Shown here: positions 1 to 10,900 of the stretch, in pieces
Position numbering within the stretch: position 1 is the stretch's first letter
How the letters are laid out: each line of letters begins with the position of its first letter
Assembly: GCA_026826555.1 (NCBI GenBank)
Contig: JAKSZT010054334.1
Coordinates: 30,662,447 to 30,726,446, forward strand
Direction of reading: 5' to 3'
DNA from: Tolypeutes matacus
Taxonomy: Eukaryota > Chordata > Mammalia > Cingulata > Chlamyphoridae
DNA: 64,000 nt
Notes under the pieces: model-generated
Database searches by the model: none
What the model saw: the letters and a program-made list of their open reading frames with translations, nothing else
Told to the model about the DNA's origin: nothing
Made by a program: the position numbers and the translations under genes

Positions 1-210
1 ACTGCCAAATTACATTCAAATTTACACTCCTGCTGAGGGTCCATTTGACAACACTTTATCCAGTAAAAGATATTTTAATGCATCAGACAAATTAAATTTT
101 AAATGTATGTACCCTACACACACTATCTTAAAAGTTTATAAGATATTAATAATTTGGTTTGTTCTATAAAGTCACAACTTCTCTAATAAAAAAAGAAAAA
201 AAAAAAAGAA
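1..210 (+). repeat. Probable LINE-1 3'-end fragment
   Basis: AT-rich stretch ending in TCTCTAATAAAAAAAG followed by an A-rich tail near 180-210, which is how a LINE 3' end looks. The 5' part lies outside the window. Assignment to LINE-1 is an inference from the tail and the resemblance to other L1 3' ends in the window. Confidence 0.35.
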
Positions 211-261
211 TTAAAAACTGCAAGTAGGTACCTGGGAAATGATTATAAAAACCAATCCTAC

Positions 262-632
262 TGTTGGGGACTGAATCATGTCTCCACAAAAGGCATGTTT
301 AGGTTTAGGTCCTGTGGGTATGAACCCATTGTAAATAGGACCTTTGAAGATGTCATTAAAGTGTGTCCAAACTGAATGAGGGTGGGTCCCCATAGCTGAG
401 GTCCTTATAAACAAAGGAAATTGGACACAGAGAGAGGAAACCAACAGAAACCCAGAAAAGAAAGGAGAAGATGCTGCCATGTGCACTGCTATATGATGAA
501 AAAGCCAAGGAACCCCAAACAATGCTGGCCTGCCAGAAGACACTGACCCTGGGAGGAAGCAAGCCAATAAATTCCTGTTGTTAAGCCAACCTATTGTATG
601 GTATTTGTTTTAGTAGCTAGAAAACTAAAACA
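262..632 (+). repeat. LTR, family A (MaLR/MLT1-like), apparently complete
   Basis: Starts TGTTGGGGACTGAATCATG and ends GAAAACTAAAACA, so it has TG...CA ends. The middle carries a CAAATAGGACC/AAGATGTCATTAAAG-type block and an AATAAATTCCTGTTG polyadenylation region, the organisation of MaLR-type solo LTRs. The flanking 5 bp (cctac / ccttc) are an imperfect TSD. The same family occurs in reverse at 34578-35840. Confidence 0.7.
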
Positions 633-948
633 CCTTCCTCCAGTCCTTTGTTCCTGGACCTGTGTATTCTACTGAGAGCACAGTACTATATATCAGCCAT
701 TGGTTTGGTACATATACCACATCCTGTAGGACAGCATCCCTAGCTCACAGGATGTTGTACCCAAGCTGGCACATTAGCTGAGACTTTAAAGGCCATTCCA
801 GAGTTCTATCAGACTAGCTGATTCTGGGTGAAAGAGTATGTGGTAGTGGTAGTACCTGTGAATCAAATAATCATGTGCCCATTTTACATTTTTTTAAACA
901 ATAAAATGGGACCCTTGGCCTGCGACATTATGTGGTATCCTAAATTAG
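633..948. other. No gene seen; unassigned old sequence
   Basis: No long frame, splice context or recognisable repeat consensus. Together with the sequence after 1403 it may be one old block (possibly ERVL internal sequence) split by the LTR at 949-1402. That link is a guess. Confidence 0.3.
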
Positions 949-1402
949 TGCTTAGTTTTCTAGGATGCTCAAAGCAAATATGATGAAATGGTTTGGCTTA
1001 AACAATGGTAATTTATTAGCTTACAGTCTGAGGCTGGGGGAAAGTCCAAATCCAGGCATCATCAAGGCAATACTTTCTTTGCAAAGCCTGACTGCCAGCG
1101 ATCCTTGGCTCCTCTGCCACATGGAAAGGTGCATGGTGGCATCTGCTGGCCTCTCCCTGCTCTTCCAAGTTTCCTTGATTTTACCTTCTTGCTTCTGTGG
1201 CTTTCTCTCTCTTTGTCTGGACTTCATTCTCTTACAAAGGATTCCAGTAATAGGATTAAGACCCATCCTGAATGAGGTGGGTCACACTGTAACTGAAGTA
1301 GCCTCATCAAAAGGTCCTACTTAGAATGGGTCCACACCCACAAGAATGGATTAAATTTAAGAACATGTTTTTCTGGAGTACATACAGTTTCAAAACACCA
1401 CA
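949..1402 (-). repeat. LTR, family B-like, minus orientation
   Basis: Reads on the plus strand from TGCTTAGTTTTCTAGG to TTCAAAACACCACA, matching the reverse of family B LTRs such as 29398-29867: the same 'aagtccaaatccaggcatcatca', 'ctctgccacatgg' and 'attaagacccatcctg' blocks are present. The open frames here are by-products of the LTR and not genes. No clear TSD. Confidence 0.7.
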
Positions 1403-2013
1403 GCTGGTAAATCTAGTTCTCTTTCAAACTCTTGGAATGGTATCATATCAAGAATTCGGTGTTGGTATCTGTTGCTGACAACTTGGGCACTCAGCAGCTG
1501 CAGTAGCTAGATCAGCTTGTAGGAGGTAGCCTATGCTGTTAAACTCATGCATAGCTTCCATCCTTGTCACGTGACTATTTTACTCAAAGCACTAGTACTG
1601 GAGTGACCAAAGACAGAGGTTGACTGATGCACCTTCTCTGTGGTGGATGCTCACTGTTGGACATTAATATGTGACACAAAGATCCACATGCTTTGTGTCC
1701 ATTCCCATAAATCTTCATTTAGGATGGAGAATGAGAACCCAAGGGCATCTGAGTCAGCAAGAGGCTAAGCAACAAAAGATTTGCTAAACTCTTTTCATGG
1801 GAAAAGAAGAATATGAGAGAGATGAGGAGAAAAAGGGAGGGAAAGAAGAGAGAGAGGGAGAGAATGAGGGGAGAAAAAAAGGAGGTTTGAGACAAGAGCT
1901 GAGATAGGAGTCTACAACATAGAAAAAATCTGCGACTTATTGGAGTGTCAAGAGATCCCATTTTATTTTCATTTATTTGATCACTGATGGGTTTGAATAT
2001 TATTCAGCTGGTG
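1403..2013. other. No gene; purine-rich low-complexity tract
   Basis: Unassigned sequence. About 1800-1890 is a strongly GA-rich tract (GAGAGAGATGAGGAGAAAAAGG-type), and the antisense open frame across it is a composition artefact. Confidence 0.5.
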
Positions 2014-2732
2014 TGTGGCAGTTTGAGATTATTTTATGAATACCCAAATGAGAAAGATTGTTTTATAAACTAATCTATTCCTCTGGGTGTGATAACCTTT
2101 GCATTAAATTCAGTTGAGGGGCCTTTAATTAGATTACCTGTTAAGATTGCTGTAGGGTTTTTTATTGGACTATGTCAGTGAGCCATGACTCTGGTTGAGT
2201 CCCTGCCCCTAGCTGGGTCTGATATAAATGGACTCACACAGATACAGGAAGCTAGAGCTCTGCCATTTTTGGTCCTGCCATGTGAGGAGGCTCAAACAGC
2301 TGAGGCACCAGGGAGAGAGGAGCCATTTGCCTGATAGCTTACAGCTGAAACTGGGAAGAGTCCAGAACAGTGGAGACTGATACAGGAGGTCGGGAAAGAA
2401 ACAAGCCTTATGCAAGGAGAGAAAGGGCCACAGGATCCTCTAAGCATGAAGCCTCAAGAGGCTGGGCCCACGGAGCAATTCAAGAGGGAAGGGTGAGCCC
2501 GGAGGGGAAGGATGAAATCTGGGCAGAAATCGGCGGCCATCTTTCTTCACTGCATGGCAACACACCAGGATCAATAGTAGCTGACTTTGGTGAGAAAGTA
2601 TTTCTTATGGTGTCTCAGTTTGGACTTTTCATGGCCTTGGAACTGTAAGATTTTACCCCAAATAAATCCCCTTTATAAAAGCCAACAGATTTCTGGCACT
2701 TTGCATTGGTAGCCCTTTGGCAAGATAAGACA
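2014..2732 (+). repeat. LTR, family B, plus orientation, apparently complete
   Basis: Begins TGTGGCAGTTTGAGATTATTT and ends GGCAAGATAAGACA. A TATAAA-type box lies near 2221 and an AATAAATCCCC polyadenylation signal near 2660. It is collinear with 54784-55383 throughout: GTTGAGGGGCC, CCTGTTAAGATT, TTGCCTGATAG, and the shared end AAAAGCCAACAGATTTCTGG. Probably a xenarthran ERVL-type solo LTR. Confidence 0.75.
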
Positions 2733-3320
2733 GGTAGTTATTGGCTATTGTCTTCTCAGTTTCAATCCATCCTACAATTTTTTTCCTCAAAACTCCTATA
2801 GAACTTATTATCTACTTTAGTCCTTCCCAACCTTTCACACAACATGACACATAAATGTCTCAAATCTAAGATGTCATTACTCTTAAGATGCATAAATATT
2901 TTATTTAACCGTAAGGAAGAAAAATGACATGATTAAAATATTATACAATGTTTTTTATAAATTAGGATCTTTTAACTTTTGAAAGAGATGTTTAAAATAT
3001 TTATATATTTTTTATCTATATATATATGAAAATATAAGTAAAATCAATTATGTAAGGTATTTCTAAAGCATCTTCATATTAAGGTCTAACTGTCCTGAAT
3101 CACTTTCAACGCAGAGTCACCAATAGCCATGTGTTTCTACACAAATCATCCTCTGGGCCTTCAAGAGCATTGAGGATCTTGCACTTATTAAGAGTGCTCC
3201 AATATTGTCCCTGGAATTTTCTTCCATGCCTTTGACACCATTAGGTAAGTTTTGGTACTAGCCATGTTTTGATCTCACCAGAAGGCATAAACAGAAGTTT
3301 TTCTAATAATTTCAAATACT
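2733..3320. other. No confirmed gene; possible degenerate antisense coding remnant
   Basis: 2760-3060 is AT-rich and featureless. From about 3700 down to 3080 on the minus strand, across the SINE at 3336-3527, the reading frame looks protein-like in patches (one run includes QKQLKEYLKLLEKLLFMPSG) but shifts frame and has stops. I could not identify a parent gene. Confidence 0.25.
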
Positions 3321-3335
3321 CCTTAAGTTGTTTTT

Positions 3336-3527
3336 TTATTTTTTATTTTTTTTTTTAAGATTTTATTTATTCATTCATTCATCCCCCCCTTGCTGCTTGT
3401 GCTCGCTGGGTCAGCTAACCACGCCGTGCGGGCGGGCTTGCCTTCACCAGGAGGTCCCGGGAACCGAACCCGGGGCCTCCCACATGGCAAACGGGAGCCC
3501 CACCGATTGAGCCACAGCTGCTTCCCC
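3336..3527 (-). repeat. DAS-type SINE (tRNA-derived), monomer with long tail region
   Basis: The minus strand reads GGGGAAGCAGCTGTGGCTCA..., then the B-box region GGGTTCGGTTCC, then the AGCGAGCACAAGCAGCAAGG body, ending in (AATGAATAA)n and poly(A). The flanking TSD cttaagttgttttt is exact at 3322-3335 and 3528-3541. Confidence 0.95.
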
Positions 3528-3787
3528 CTTAAGTTGTTTTTGACTGAAGTGTTGAGGAATTGCATTACTAACTTCACGGTTTCTCAAACATTCTTTAACT
3601 GTTCAAATACATGCCCATGAACTGTATCATGAGCTGGGATACATGGTAGGAATTATAGGGTTCCTAGGTATCTATTCCAGATTATTTTAGCCAAGTTCAT
3701 CTATTCTTTTGACATGCACATTATTTTGAACATGTTTGAGGAAGGTTTTATTCTAAGGTATTTTACAGTTTTAAATTAAACATGACA

Positions 3788-3878
3788 AGAGGGGGGGGAG
3801 TGGATGTAGCTCAGTGGTTGAGTACCGGCTTCCCATACACGAGGTCCTGGGTTCAATTCCCTATATTTCCTTAAAAAA
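3788..3878 (+). repeat. Short tRNA-like DAS-related SINE
   Basis: GGATGTAGCTCAGTGGTTGAG (A-box like) and GGGTTCAATTCCC (B-box like) followed by a short A tail. The TSD attaaacatgaca / attaaatatgaca flanks it at 3775-3787 and 3879-3891, with one mismatch. Confidence 0.9.
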
Positions 3879-4080
3879 ATTAAATATGACAGCATGCTTA
3901 TGCATTGCATCATAGTGATATGCCATTTACTGTTTATAAATCTATGCACTTTAAGCACTTTTGGCACTGACAGTATAATTTTTTTATTTTTGCCAAAGAA
4001 TTCCTGCTTGAGTAAACTCATAGTTTCATTTTTTCAACAACTGATAAATCACACATCCTTAGAAATTCAACTATTTCCTA

Positions 4081-4797
4081 TTTCTGTTGTAATAAATTAC
4101 CAAAAAGTTAGCAGCTTAAAAAACACACACAAATTTATTATCTTATATTTCTGGAGGTCAGAAGTCTAAATTTGGTATCACAGGGCTAAAATAAGGGGTC
4201 AGCAGGACTGTGTTCCTTTCTGGAGGCTCTAGGGGAAAATCTTCTTCCTTTCTTTTTTCAGCTTCTAGAGGCCATCTGCATTCCTTGGCTTTTGGCATCA
4301 TGCTCCATCTTCAAAGCAAGCAATGGCCGGTTGTGTCTTTCTCACAGTGCATCATTCTAACACACTCTGTCCCTGACGCTAAATCTCTTACTCCTCTTTT
4401 CCTATATTTAAGGACTACAGTGATTACATTAGGCCTACCTCGATAATTCAGGATAATCTCATTTTAAAGTTAGCTGAGGGAAGCGGCTGTGGCTCAGTCA
4501 GTGGGGCTCCCGTTTACCATATGGGAGGCCCTGGGTTCGGTTCCTGAGGCCTCCTGGTGAGGGCAGGCCCGCCCGCACGGCGTGGTTGGCTGACCCAGCG
4601 AGCACAAGCAGCAAGGGGGGGATAAATGAATAAATAAATAAAATCTTTAAAAATAAATAAATAAATAAATAAAGTTAGCTGATTTGTAACCCTAATTCCA
4701 TCTACAACCTTAATTCAAGTAACATAACATATTCACAGATTCCAGGGATTAGGATGGGAACATCTTTTGGGAGGGCATTATTCTGCTTCCCACACCC
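4081..4797 (-). repeat. MLT1-type MaLR LTR, minus orientation, split by a SINE
   Basis: The plus strand reads the reverse complement of the MLT1 pattern: TTCTGTTGTAATAAATTACC at the start, then TTCTGGAGGTCAGAAGTCTAAA, GGAGGCTCTAGGGGAAAATC and CTTCTAGAGGCC, with the distal part after the SINE ending near CTTCCCACA. Interrupted by the SINE at 4478-4670. Assigned from memory of the MLT1 consensus. Confidence 0.75.
4478..4670 (+). repeat. DAS-type SINE inside MLT1
   Basis: Starts GGGAAGCGGCTGTGGCTCAG, has the GGGTTCGGTTCC B-box region and the GCCCGCCCGCACGGCGTGG body, and ends in an (AAATA)n tail. The TSD aaagttagctga is exact at 4466-4477 and 4671-4682. Confidence 0.95.
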
Positions 4798-4811
4798 CCC
4801 ACTAATTAACA

Positions 4812-4950
4812 ATAGTATAGTATAGTATAGTATAGTATAGTATAGTATAGTATAGTATNNNNNNNNNNATAGTATAGTATAGTATAGTATAGTATAGTAT
4901 AGTATAGTATAGTATAGTATAGTATAGTATAGTATAGTATAATGGTATAG
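4812..4950. repeat. (TATAG)n pentanucleotide microsatellite
   Basis: Near-perfect tandem array of a 5-bp unit on both sides of the assembly gap. The array degenerates after 4940 (TATAATGGTATAG). Confidence 0.97.
4859..4868. other. Assembly gap (10 N) inside the microsatellite
   Basis: Ten Ns interrupt the pentanucleotide array. The true repeat number is therefore unknown. Confidence 0.99.
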
Positions 4951-4967
4951 TTTTTGTTTCTCCAGCG

Positions 4968-5383
4968 TGATGGTTAGGCTAATGTGTCAACTCAGCCAGG
5001 TAATTGTGCCTGGTTGTTTGGTCAAGCAAGCCCTGGGCTAATTGCTATATAATTAGTCATCAGTTTACTGCCTGGATGGCTGATTACATCTACAATCAAC
5101 CAAGGAGATTGCTGTTGGCAATGAGTGACGTTTTATCCAATCACTTGAATGCCTTAAAAGGGGAAATGATTTCAGCATTCAGAGAGAATTTGCCAGCTTG
5201 ACATCAGACAGCCATCGTCTCCTGGCAGCTCATCAGGGACCTTCATCGGAGCCCCTGGTTTGCAGCTTGCCTGCAGAATTTGGACTTGTGCATCCCCACA
5301 GTCATGTGAGAGAATTTTATGAAATTGTATACAATTTACAGATATCTCCTGCTGATTCTGTTTCCCTAGAGAACCCTAATACA
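4968..5383 (+). repeat. ERVL-type solo LTR
   Basis: Starts TGATGGTTAGGCTAATGTGTC and ends TCCCTAGAGAACCCTAATACA. The motif series GTCAACTC...GGTCAAGCAAGC...CTTAAAAGG...TTCTGTTTCCCTAGAGAACCC is typical of mammalian ERVL-type LTRs. Apparent frames across it are not genes. Confidence 0.65.
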
Positions 5384-6759
5384 TCCAGCTTCTTTTCAAA
5401 CAAGTTTTATCATCCTCACTTCTGTCTCCTATAAGGTACATGTCTTCACCTCTTCCATTTGCTTCCATTTATAACTGTGTGACTTTTTCCCAAGCACACA
5501 ATTGTATCTTTTGTGGCCACAACACAGGACACTTGGGCAAAAACAGTAATGCATTATCCTGTACCCAGTATGGTCCCAGGGGTAGGTGTATGATCCAAGC
5601 AGGCCAATCAGAGTCCTTTTCTGATAATTTAGATGGAACGCTAGTTCCCTTTTTTCCATTGGATCATGAGCTGTAAGGTTGTGATCCAAGAGATGCTGGT
5701 GGATATCTATATGCACACTTCCTTCCTGACCCTGCAACATGTAGTGGAGCCTAAGAGAATGAAGAAACACAAGCCCAGAATACGCTGGAGAAACAGATTT
5801 GGTTCTTTCACTATTCAAATCTCACAATTTTGTTGACTTGCAACTGGCCCTATCCTTACACTTCACAGGCTGCTTTTGCAAGACAATAATTTCTGCTATT
5901 TTACTTAGGCTACTTTGAGTTGAATTTATATCAATTGGGACAAAAAAAGTCCTACATCAAATGCTTAAATTGATGTATTACTTGCATCGTGTGTGTTAAT
6001 TTTGTTTCTTCTATTATATTGTAACTCTCATGACAATCAGAGGTCATGCCATAGTTCTGTGGGATTTCTCCTACACATACCAGAGTACTATGTTTATTGT
6101 AAGAGCTCCAAAAGTATTTTTGATTTCTATGTCCTACTTACATGCCATTCAGTGTAAATAAATATAAATAAAATGTTACGTCCCCATATCTTTAAATTTA
6201 GAAGTTTTCTTGATCCTATTCATATCTTTGCATAAGTTCTGACCTTTTGTAAGATGGCAGTCTTAGAAATAATTTATCACGTTTTGCTGGAATGCCAGGA
6301 GCAGAAAAACAAGAGCAACAATTGACAGAGGTTGGTCTAAATACAACTGACATTTTATACTTCCAAATTAGATCAACAGAGTTTTGGAAAGGAACACTCA
6401 TGTTAAATTAAAAAAAAAAAAAAAAAAAAGGTTTTAAAAAGAATGCATGAAAAATACAGAGAAACAATAAAAATTAAGTTTTATTTTTTCACCTATTTGG
6501 AATCATGTTTACAGTTTAGATTTATATATACACAAACAGTTAAGATTTTTATCTATGTCTCTATATAAAATTTCTGTGGCGCTTAATCTCATGGTGGCCA
6601 AAGCTAAAGAGAAAGATTTCCTGATGATTGTCCTATCTTTTCATCAGGCTCCCATAGGAAAGAAATTATTTGATTCATTCAGGGACAATGTTTCCAAGCT
6701 AAGTACTTTTTAAATCATATCCACGAATTTGAGTCAGTGGCTTGTGTGTGTGTGTGAGT
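5384..6759. other. No gene; old unassigned sequence
   Basis: 5490-5800 resembles an old mammalian LTR (GATCCAAGCAGGCCAATCAG and following), but the match is weak. The remainder is AT-rich with an A-run at 6411-6429. No splice-flanked frame seen. Confidence 0.35.
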
Positions 6760-6850
6760 AGATTCAGTGTGCTACATGCCAGGCACAGTTTTAGTTGCTT
6801 TTCATGCATTAACTAAAATAATTCTCCCAACAATCTTCTCAGAGGGATTT
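6760..6850 (+). repeat. MIR fragment
   Basis: CTACATGCCAGGCACAGTTTTAG ... TGCATTAACTAAAATAATTC matches the 5' half of MIR (TATGTGCCAGGCACT...TTAACTCATTTAATCC). Confidence 0.7.
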
Positions 6851-6852
6851 GT

Positions 6853-7200
6853 GGTAGGCAGAATTCTAAAGATGTCCCAAACCCCACCCACTCTGGTTAT
6901 TCAAACACTAATCTAGGTACTGCTGTCAAGGGATTTTGCAAATGTAATTAATATGAAGTTATCCTGGATTATTTGTTTAGGCCCAACCTAATCATTTGAG
7001 CCCTTGAAAATAGAAAAGTTTCTCAGGTTGTGGTCAGAACCATGTAGGAGAAGATGAAGAGGAGAGCAAAGACAGAAGGGGAAGTCAGAGAGTTCAAAGG
7101 GTTAGAAGGACCTGACCATCACTGCTGGTTTTAAAGACAGAAGAAGGGAGTCAGAAGCCAAAGAATATGGGCAGCCTCTGGAAACTGAGAACAGCCCGTG
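6853..7200 (+). repeat. MLT1-like LTR fragment
   Basis: Begins TGTGGTAGGCAGAATTCTAAAGATG and includes CAAATGTAATTAATATGAAG and CATGTAGGAGAAGATGAAGAGG, the usual order of MLT1-type LTRs. The 3' end is lost before the COMMD6 promoter. Confidence 0.6.
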
Positions 7201-7559
7201 TCCGAAAGCTAGCAAGGAAACAGGGAATTTCAGTTCAACAAACGCATAGAACTAAATTATGCCATCAACCTAAATGATTCTGGAAGCAGATTCTCCCCCA
7301 GATCCTCTAGTGAGAAACGTAGCCCTGCCAACACATTGATTTTAGCCAGGTTACAGGGCTCTGAGATTAAATATTTGCGTTGCCAGACTTGGAGTAGGAA
7401 GTGGCAGCGGGAATAAAGAAAATATTCATTTCCCCACTCCCCCAAGAGCTAGATCAGTGAAGTAAATCCGAGTGGCGAAAGTACCTCATGAAATTATAGT
7501 TCCCAAAAGCATCTCCCTCCCACAACCAACTTCCATAGAAGAGGGAAAGCGACTGTTCA

Positions 7560-7924
7560 GCAGTTTTTAATTCGGCAAGTTTGCGCTTGCGCAAAGGCGC
7601 TGCTGTGGGCCCTAGACCGAAGAGTCCACCTTTACAGCGTAAGAATGGGGGGGGGGGAGGCGGCATCCAAAAGTCAACCGGTCCTTCTCTTACTAAGGTT
7701 CTCTCGAATCTTAGGGCTTTTTTTAATCACAGTTATTTTTTTACTAAATATCTCTAAATAATGAGGTTTAATTTAGACAAGGGATAGGAGTTACACGAAG
7801 TTGTTTGTTTTGGCTCCCCCACATCTGTTGCGTGCACCAACCCTCTAGGAGCGGGTGGTGGAAGCGGAAATGGTGGCTGCCGGGAAGTGTCGGTAGGCGT
7901 TCGGTATCAGAGACCTGGGAACCC
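7560..7924 (+). promoter_or_regulatory. COMMD6: COMMD6 promoter / 5' UTR region
   Basis: This is the GC-richest non-repeat stretch near the gene. It contains an NRF1-like site tgcgcttgcgca (7582-7593) and, nearer the ATG, GGAAGCGGAAATGGTGGC and CCGGGAAGTG (about 7858-7890), which look like ETS and YY1 sites of TATA-less housekeeping promoters. In human this is a shared COMMD6/UCHL3 promoter region. The transcription start was not determined. Confidence 0.6.
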
Positions 7925-7966
7925 ATGGAGGGGTCTAGCGAACCTCTGCTAGATGCCAAGTCTCAG
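7925..7966 (+). CDS. COMMD6: COMMD6 coding exon 1
   Basis: ATG followed by 14 codons ending TCT CAG, with donor CAG|GTGACT. If read through without splicing, the frame stays open to 8080, but that reading lacks the COMM domain. Confidence 0.88.
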
Positions 7967-10900
7967 GTGACTCCGGGCTGGGAAGCTGCACGGGCAGCTG
8001 CATTATGGAGCCAGAAAAAATCTTTCCCTAAATTATGTTTTCTGCTTCCATTTCAGGTCACCAACCAGGTGAGTGAGTAGCCGCCCTGCCCTGTTCTCCG
8101 AGGGCCCCGGCTGGCAAGGGGCGGGCAGCTGCACCGAGGCCCGTTCCTGCAGCCGGAGGCAGATGCCACCGTGAGCCTTCCCTAGCTCTTCAGCTTTCTA
8201 GGCCCAGTGTCTCCAAAGCTGTGGCCTTACGCCGGCCTTCCTGCATTGCTTCTTCCACTTTGCACAAACCTCCCCCGACCCACCTCAGACCAAGTATTAT
8301 TCTTCCTTGATTAGACAATTATTCGAAACTGGGACCACCATATTTAGAACTCGATGAGTGTAGAAGAAATTATTAAAAACTTAAAACGCAGAAATTTCCT
8401 TAGTCTGTAAAAAAATTAAAACAGTTATTTTGAAGATGGACAGGATGACTCTTAATGTTTAAATGTATACTTTTTTTACATTAGGAATAAGAGTTTAAAT
8501 TGTAATAATTTATATATAAGAATTTACTTAATTTTACCTTAGTCCTGTTCCTTTGTTCCAAGTGTCCATTTCCTGTTTCAGCTAATAAGCTATATTTAGA
8601 CAAATAATGTATAATGCCTTTCCTAGAAGAAGAGTCCTGAAACTAGAGTGTTTACGGTCAGGAGTTGCCCAGGTCCATACAAAATATAAGAAAGGACTAA
8701 GGTAAAAACCAGTGAATGAACAGGGGTTGAGAGAAATATCCATTGATTGCACTGTCATCTCTCTTCCACATATCTTGCTGTTACTGTTGATTCCTGGAGT
8801 TAGAGAGGACCCAGAGACATAGTAATCTAAACCTCTAATGGCTTTGCTCAGAGGAACTTGTGTCAGTGCACTTTAATTCAGTCTCTCATAAATTGTTTTT
8901 TCCATTTACTTACATTAAATCATGTGTTTATACCCTGGAACTGAGTTATACTAGATTATATATATATATCTTTTAATTGAACATTTATTCATAGTTCATG
9001 ATACAATGTTAGATATTATGTATATCAAGGGTATTATGGAGGAAAAAATCTAATACCCAGCTTTAAGTCATTTATATTTGTAATATATGCTTTTTATCTA
9101 TCAGATATGTCTAATATTTAGGGTTAATATTACTTTGAATTCCTTGAGCTATAACACCTTTTCTCTCTCTTTAAACATTTCTCACCAGTGTATGAAGTAG
9201 CAAGATTGAGAACACTCCTTAAATGAGAGTTATAAAAAATGGCATATTAGCCATTTAAATTAATAATGTCAATACTACTAATAGCAACTTATACTATGAT
9301 TGATAACAATAGCTAACATTTATTGTTTACTATATGCTAGTTACTACCTCCAGGCACTTTGTATGTCTGTCCCGCTTTCTTCTCCAGTTCAGCTGTAAGC
9401 AATCAGGCATATGGCTCATCTCTCTTTGAGCCTCTCAGGAGCATCTCTCCTTGCAGGTCAGCTGTGAGCAAACCTGGAGTCTTTTCTCTCATATTGCAGA
9501 ATCAAATATGGCGGCTTCCTTTCTCTTTCACATGGCTGGATCAAATACGGCAGAGCTCTCTTTTCCTCTGTGTGTCTCTATTTATATCAGACCAAGCAAG
9601 AGAGTGGAGACCTCAACCTGTCACACCTCACTGACATCCAGTTGAAAGGGTCTCATTTCAATTAATTCAAACAATCTTTTTCTATTTGATATTTATAAAA
9701 GAACTTCAAAACGTCATGCCCTGGTAAAGTGTTATCTTTCTAACATTTTCTACAATGTCATTACATATTTGTTTATTGTCTTTCTTCCCAACTCTATGTA
9801 AGTTCCTGAAGTCAGGAACTTTGTTTTATTCTTTGTTACATCCCCAATGCCTAGAACAGAGTCTGTCATATAGTATCATTAAGCAGATAATTGTTGACTA
9901 CATTAATGGGGCATAGAGACTCAGTAACTGATTCAAAGCTACAAGTCTAGAGAAGCAGGGCTGAGATTCACACTCAGGTCTGTCTTCAGAATCTGGGCTT
10001 GTTAAATTTAACAAACCGTAGTGCTTTATCAGTCAGCACCAGAGATGAAAGATTATTCATTACTTTACATTCTGATACTTGTAATCATTGTTTTGAAGTA
10101 ATTCATGATTCTTTTTTATAGTAGATGTCTAATTTTTTGCCTTCTTATTTTATTGTTTTCCTTCTTAACAGTTTTAGAGTATAACTCAATGGAAAGGTGT
10201 TTTCTAGAAGCACAGTACCTAGAACCATTTTCCCTCTTCTCACTTTTGAGAATGATTTGAAATTTTGTACAGTTCATATAGTAGTTCTTCACTTAGATAA
10301 CTTTTTGAAGTCATATGAAGATGCCTGAACTGCCTTTAAGAAGTTTATAGTCTAGGGAGACAAATACACAAGTGACTACTATACAAGGCAGAATGTTGTA
10401 AATGCTAGGATATAAGAAGTTCCATAAAGATTCAAGGGAAGTTTGTGTAAACCAGGAAACACTTCACAGAGCAGGTAAAATTTGACAGGAGTTTTGAATG
10501 TTAGATGGAGAGTTGTATTCCAAATGGAATGAACAGCATGAGCAAAGGTGTAAAGGCTGAAAGTTAATCTAAAGAAGGGATGAAGTTTGAGTAGAACAGG
10601 AAAGTCATTTGGGACTATCTGAGTAGCCTTGAGTGCTCAGTGAATGGTTAGCACTTAGTTCATCAGGCAATGAAGAACCATTACAAGGTTTTGAGCTGTG
10701 ATATTAGATTTGGCTAGATTATAGGCAGTATTTAGGATGTATAGTCTGGATTGCAGCTGGGAATAGCCAAGAGACCAATTAGGCTGCAATAAAATTCAAG
10801 ATAAGCTTTTCAAAAGAAGGCCTTAAGTAGGTTTGTAGCAATGAGGTTGGAAAGGAGGAAATAACTGTCAGGGGCATTGGCTGAATTAAACTCTTGAGTA

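Noticed and set aside
7805..8080. 91-codon unspliced ORF over COMMD6 exon 1
   Set aside because: Exon 1 to the microexon splice signals and the human protein favour splicing. The read-through lacks the COMM domain.
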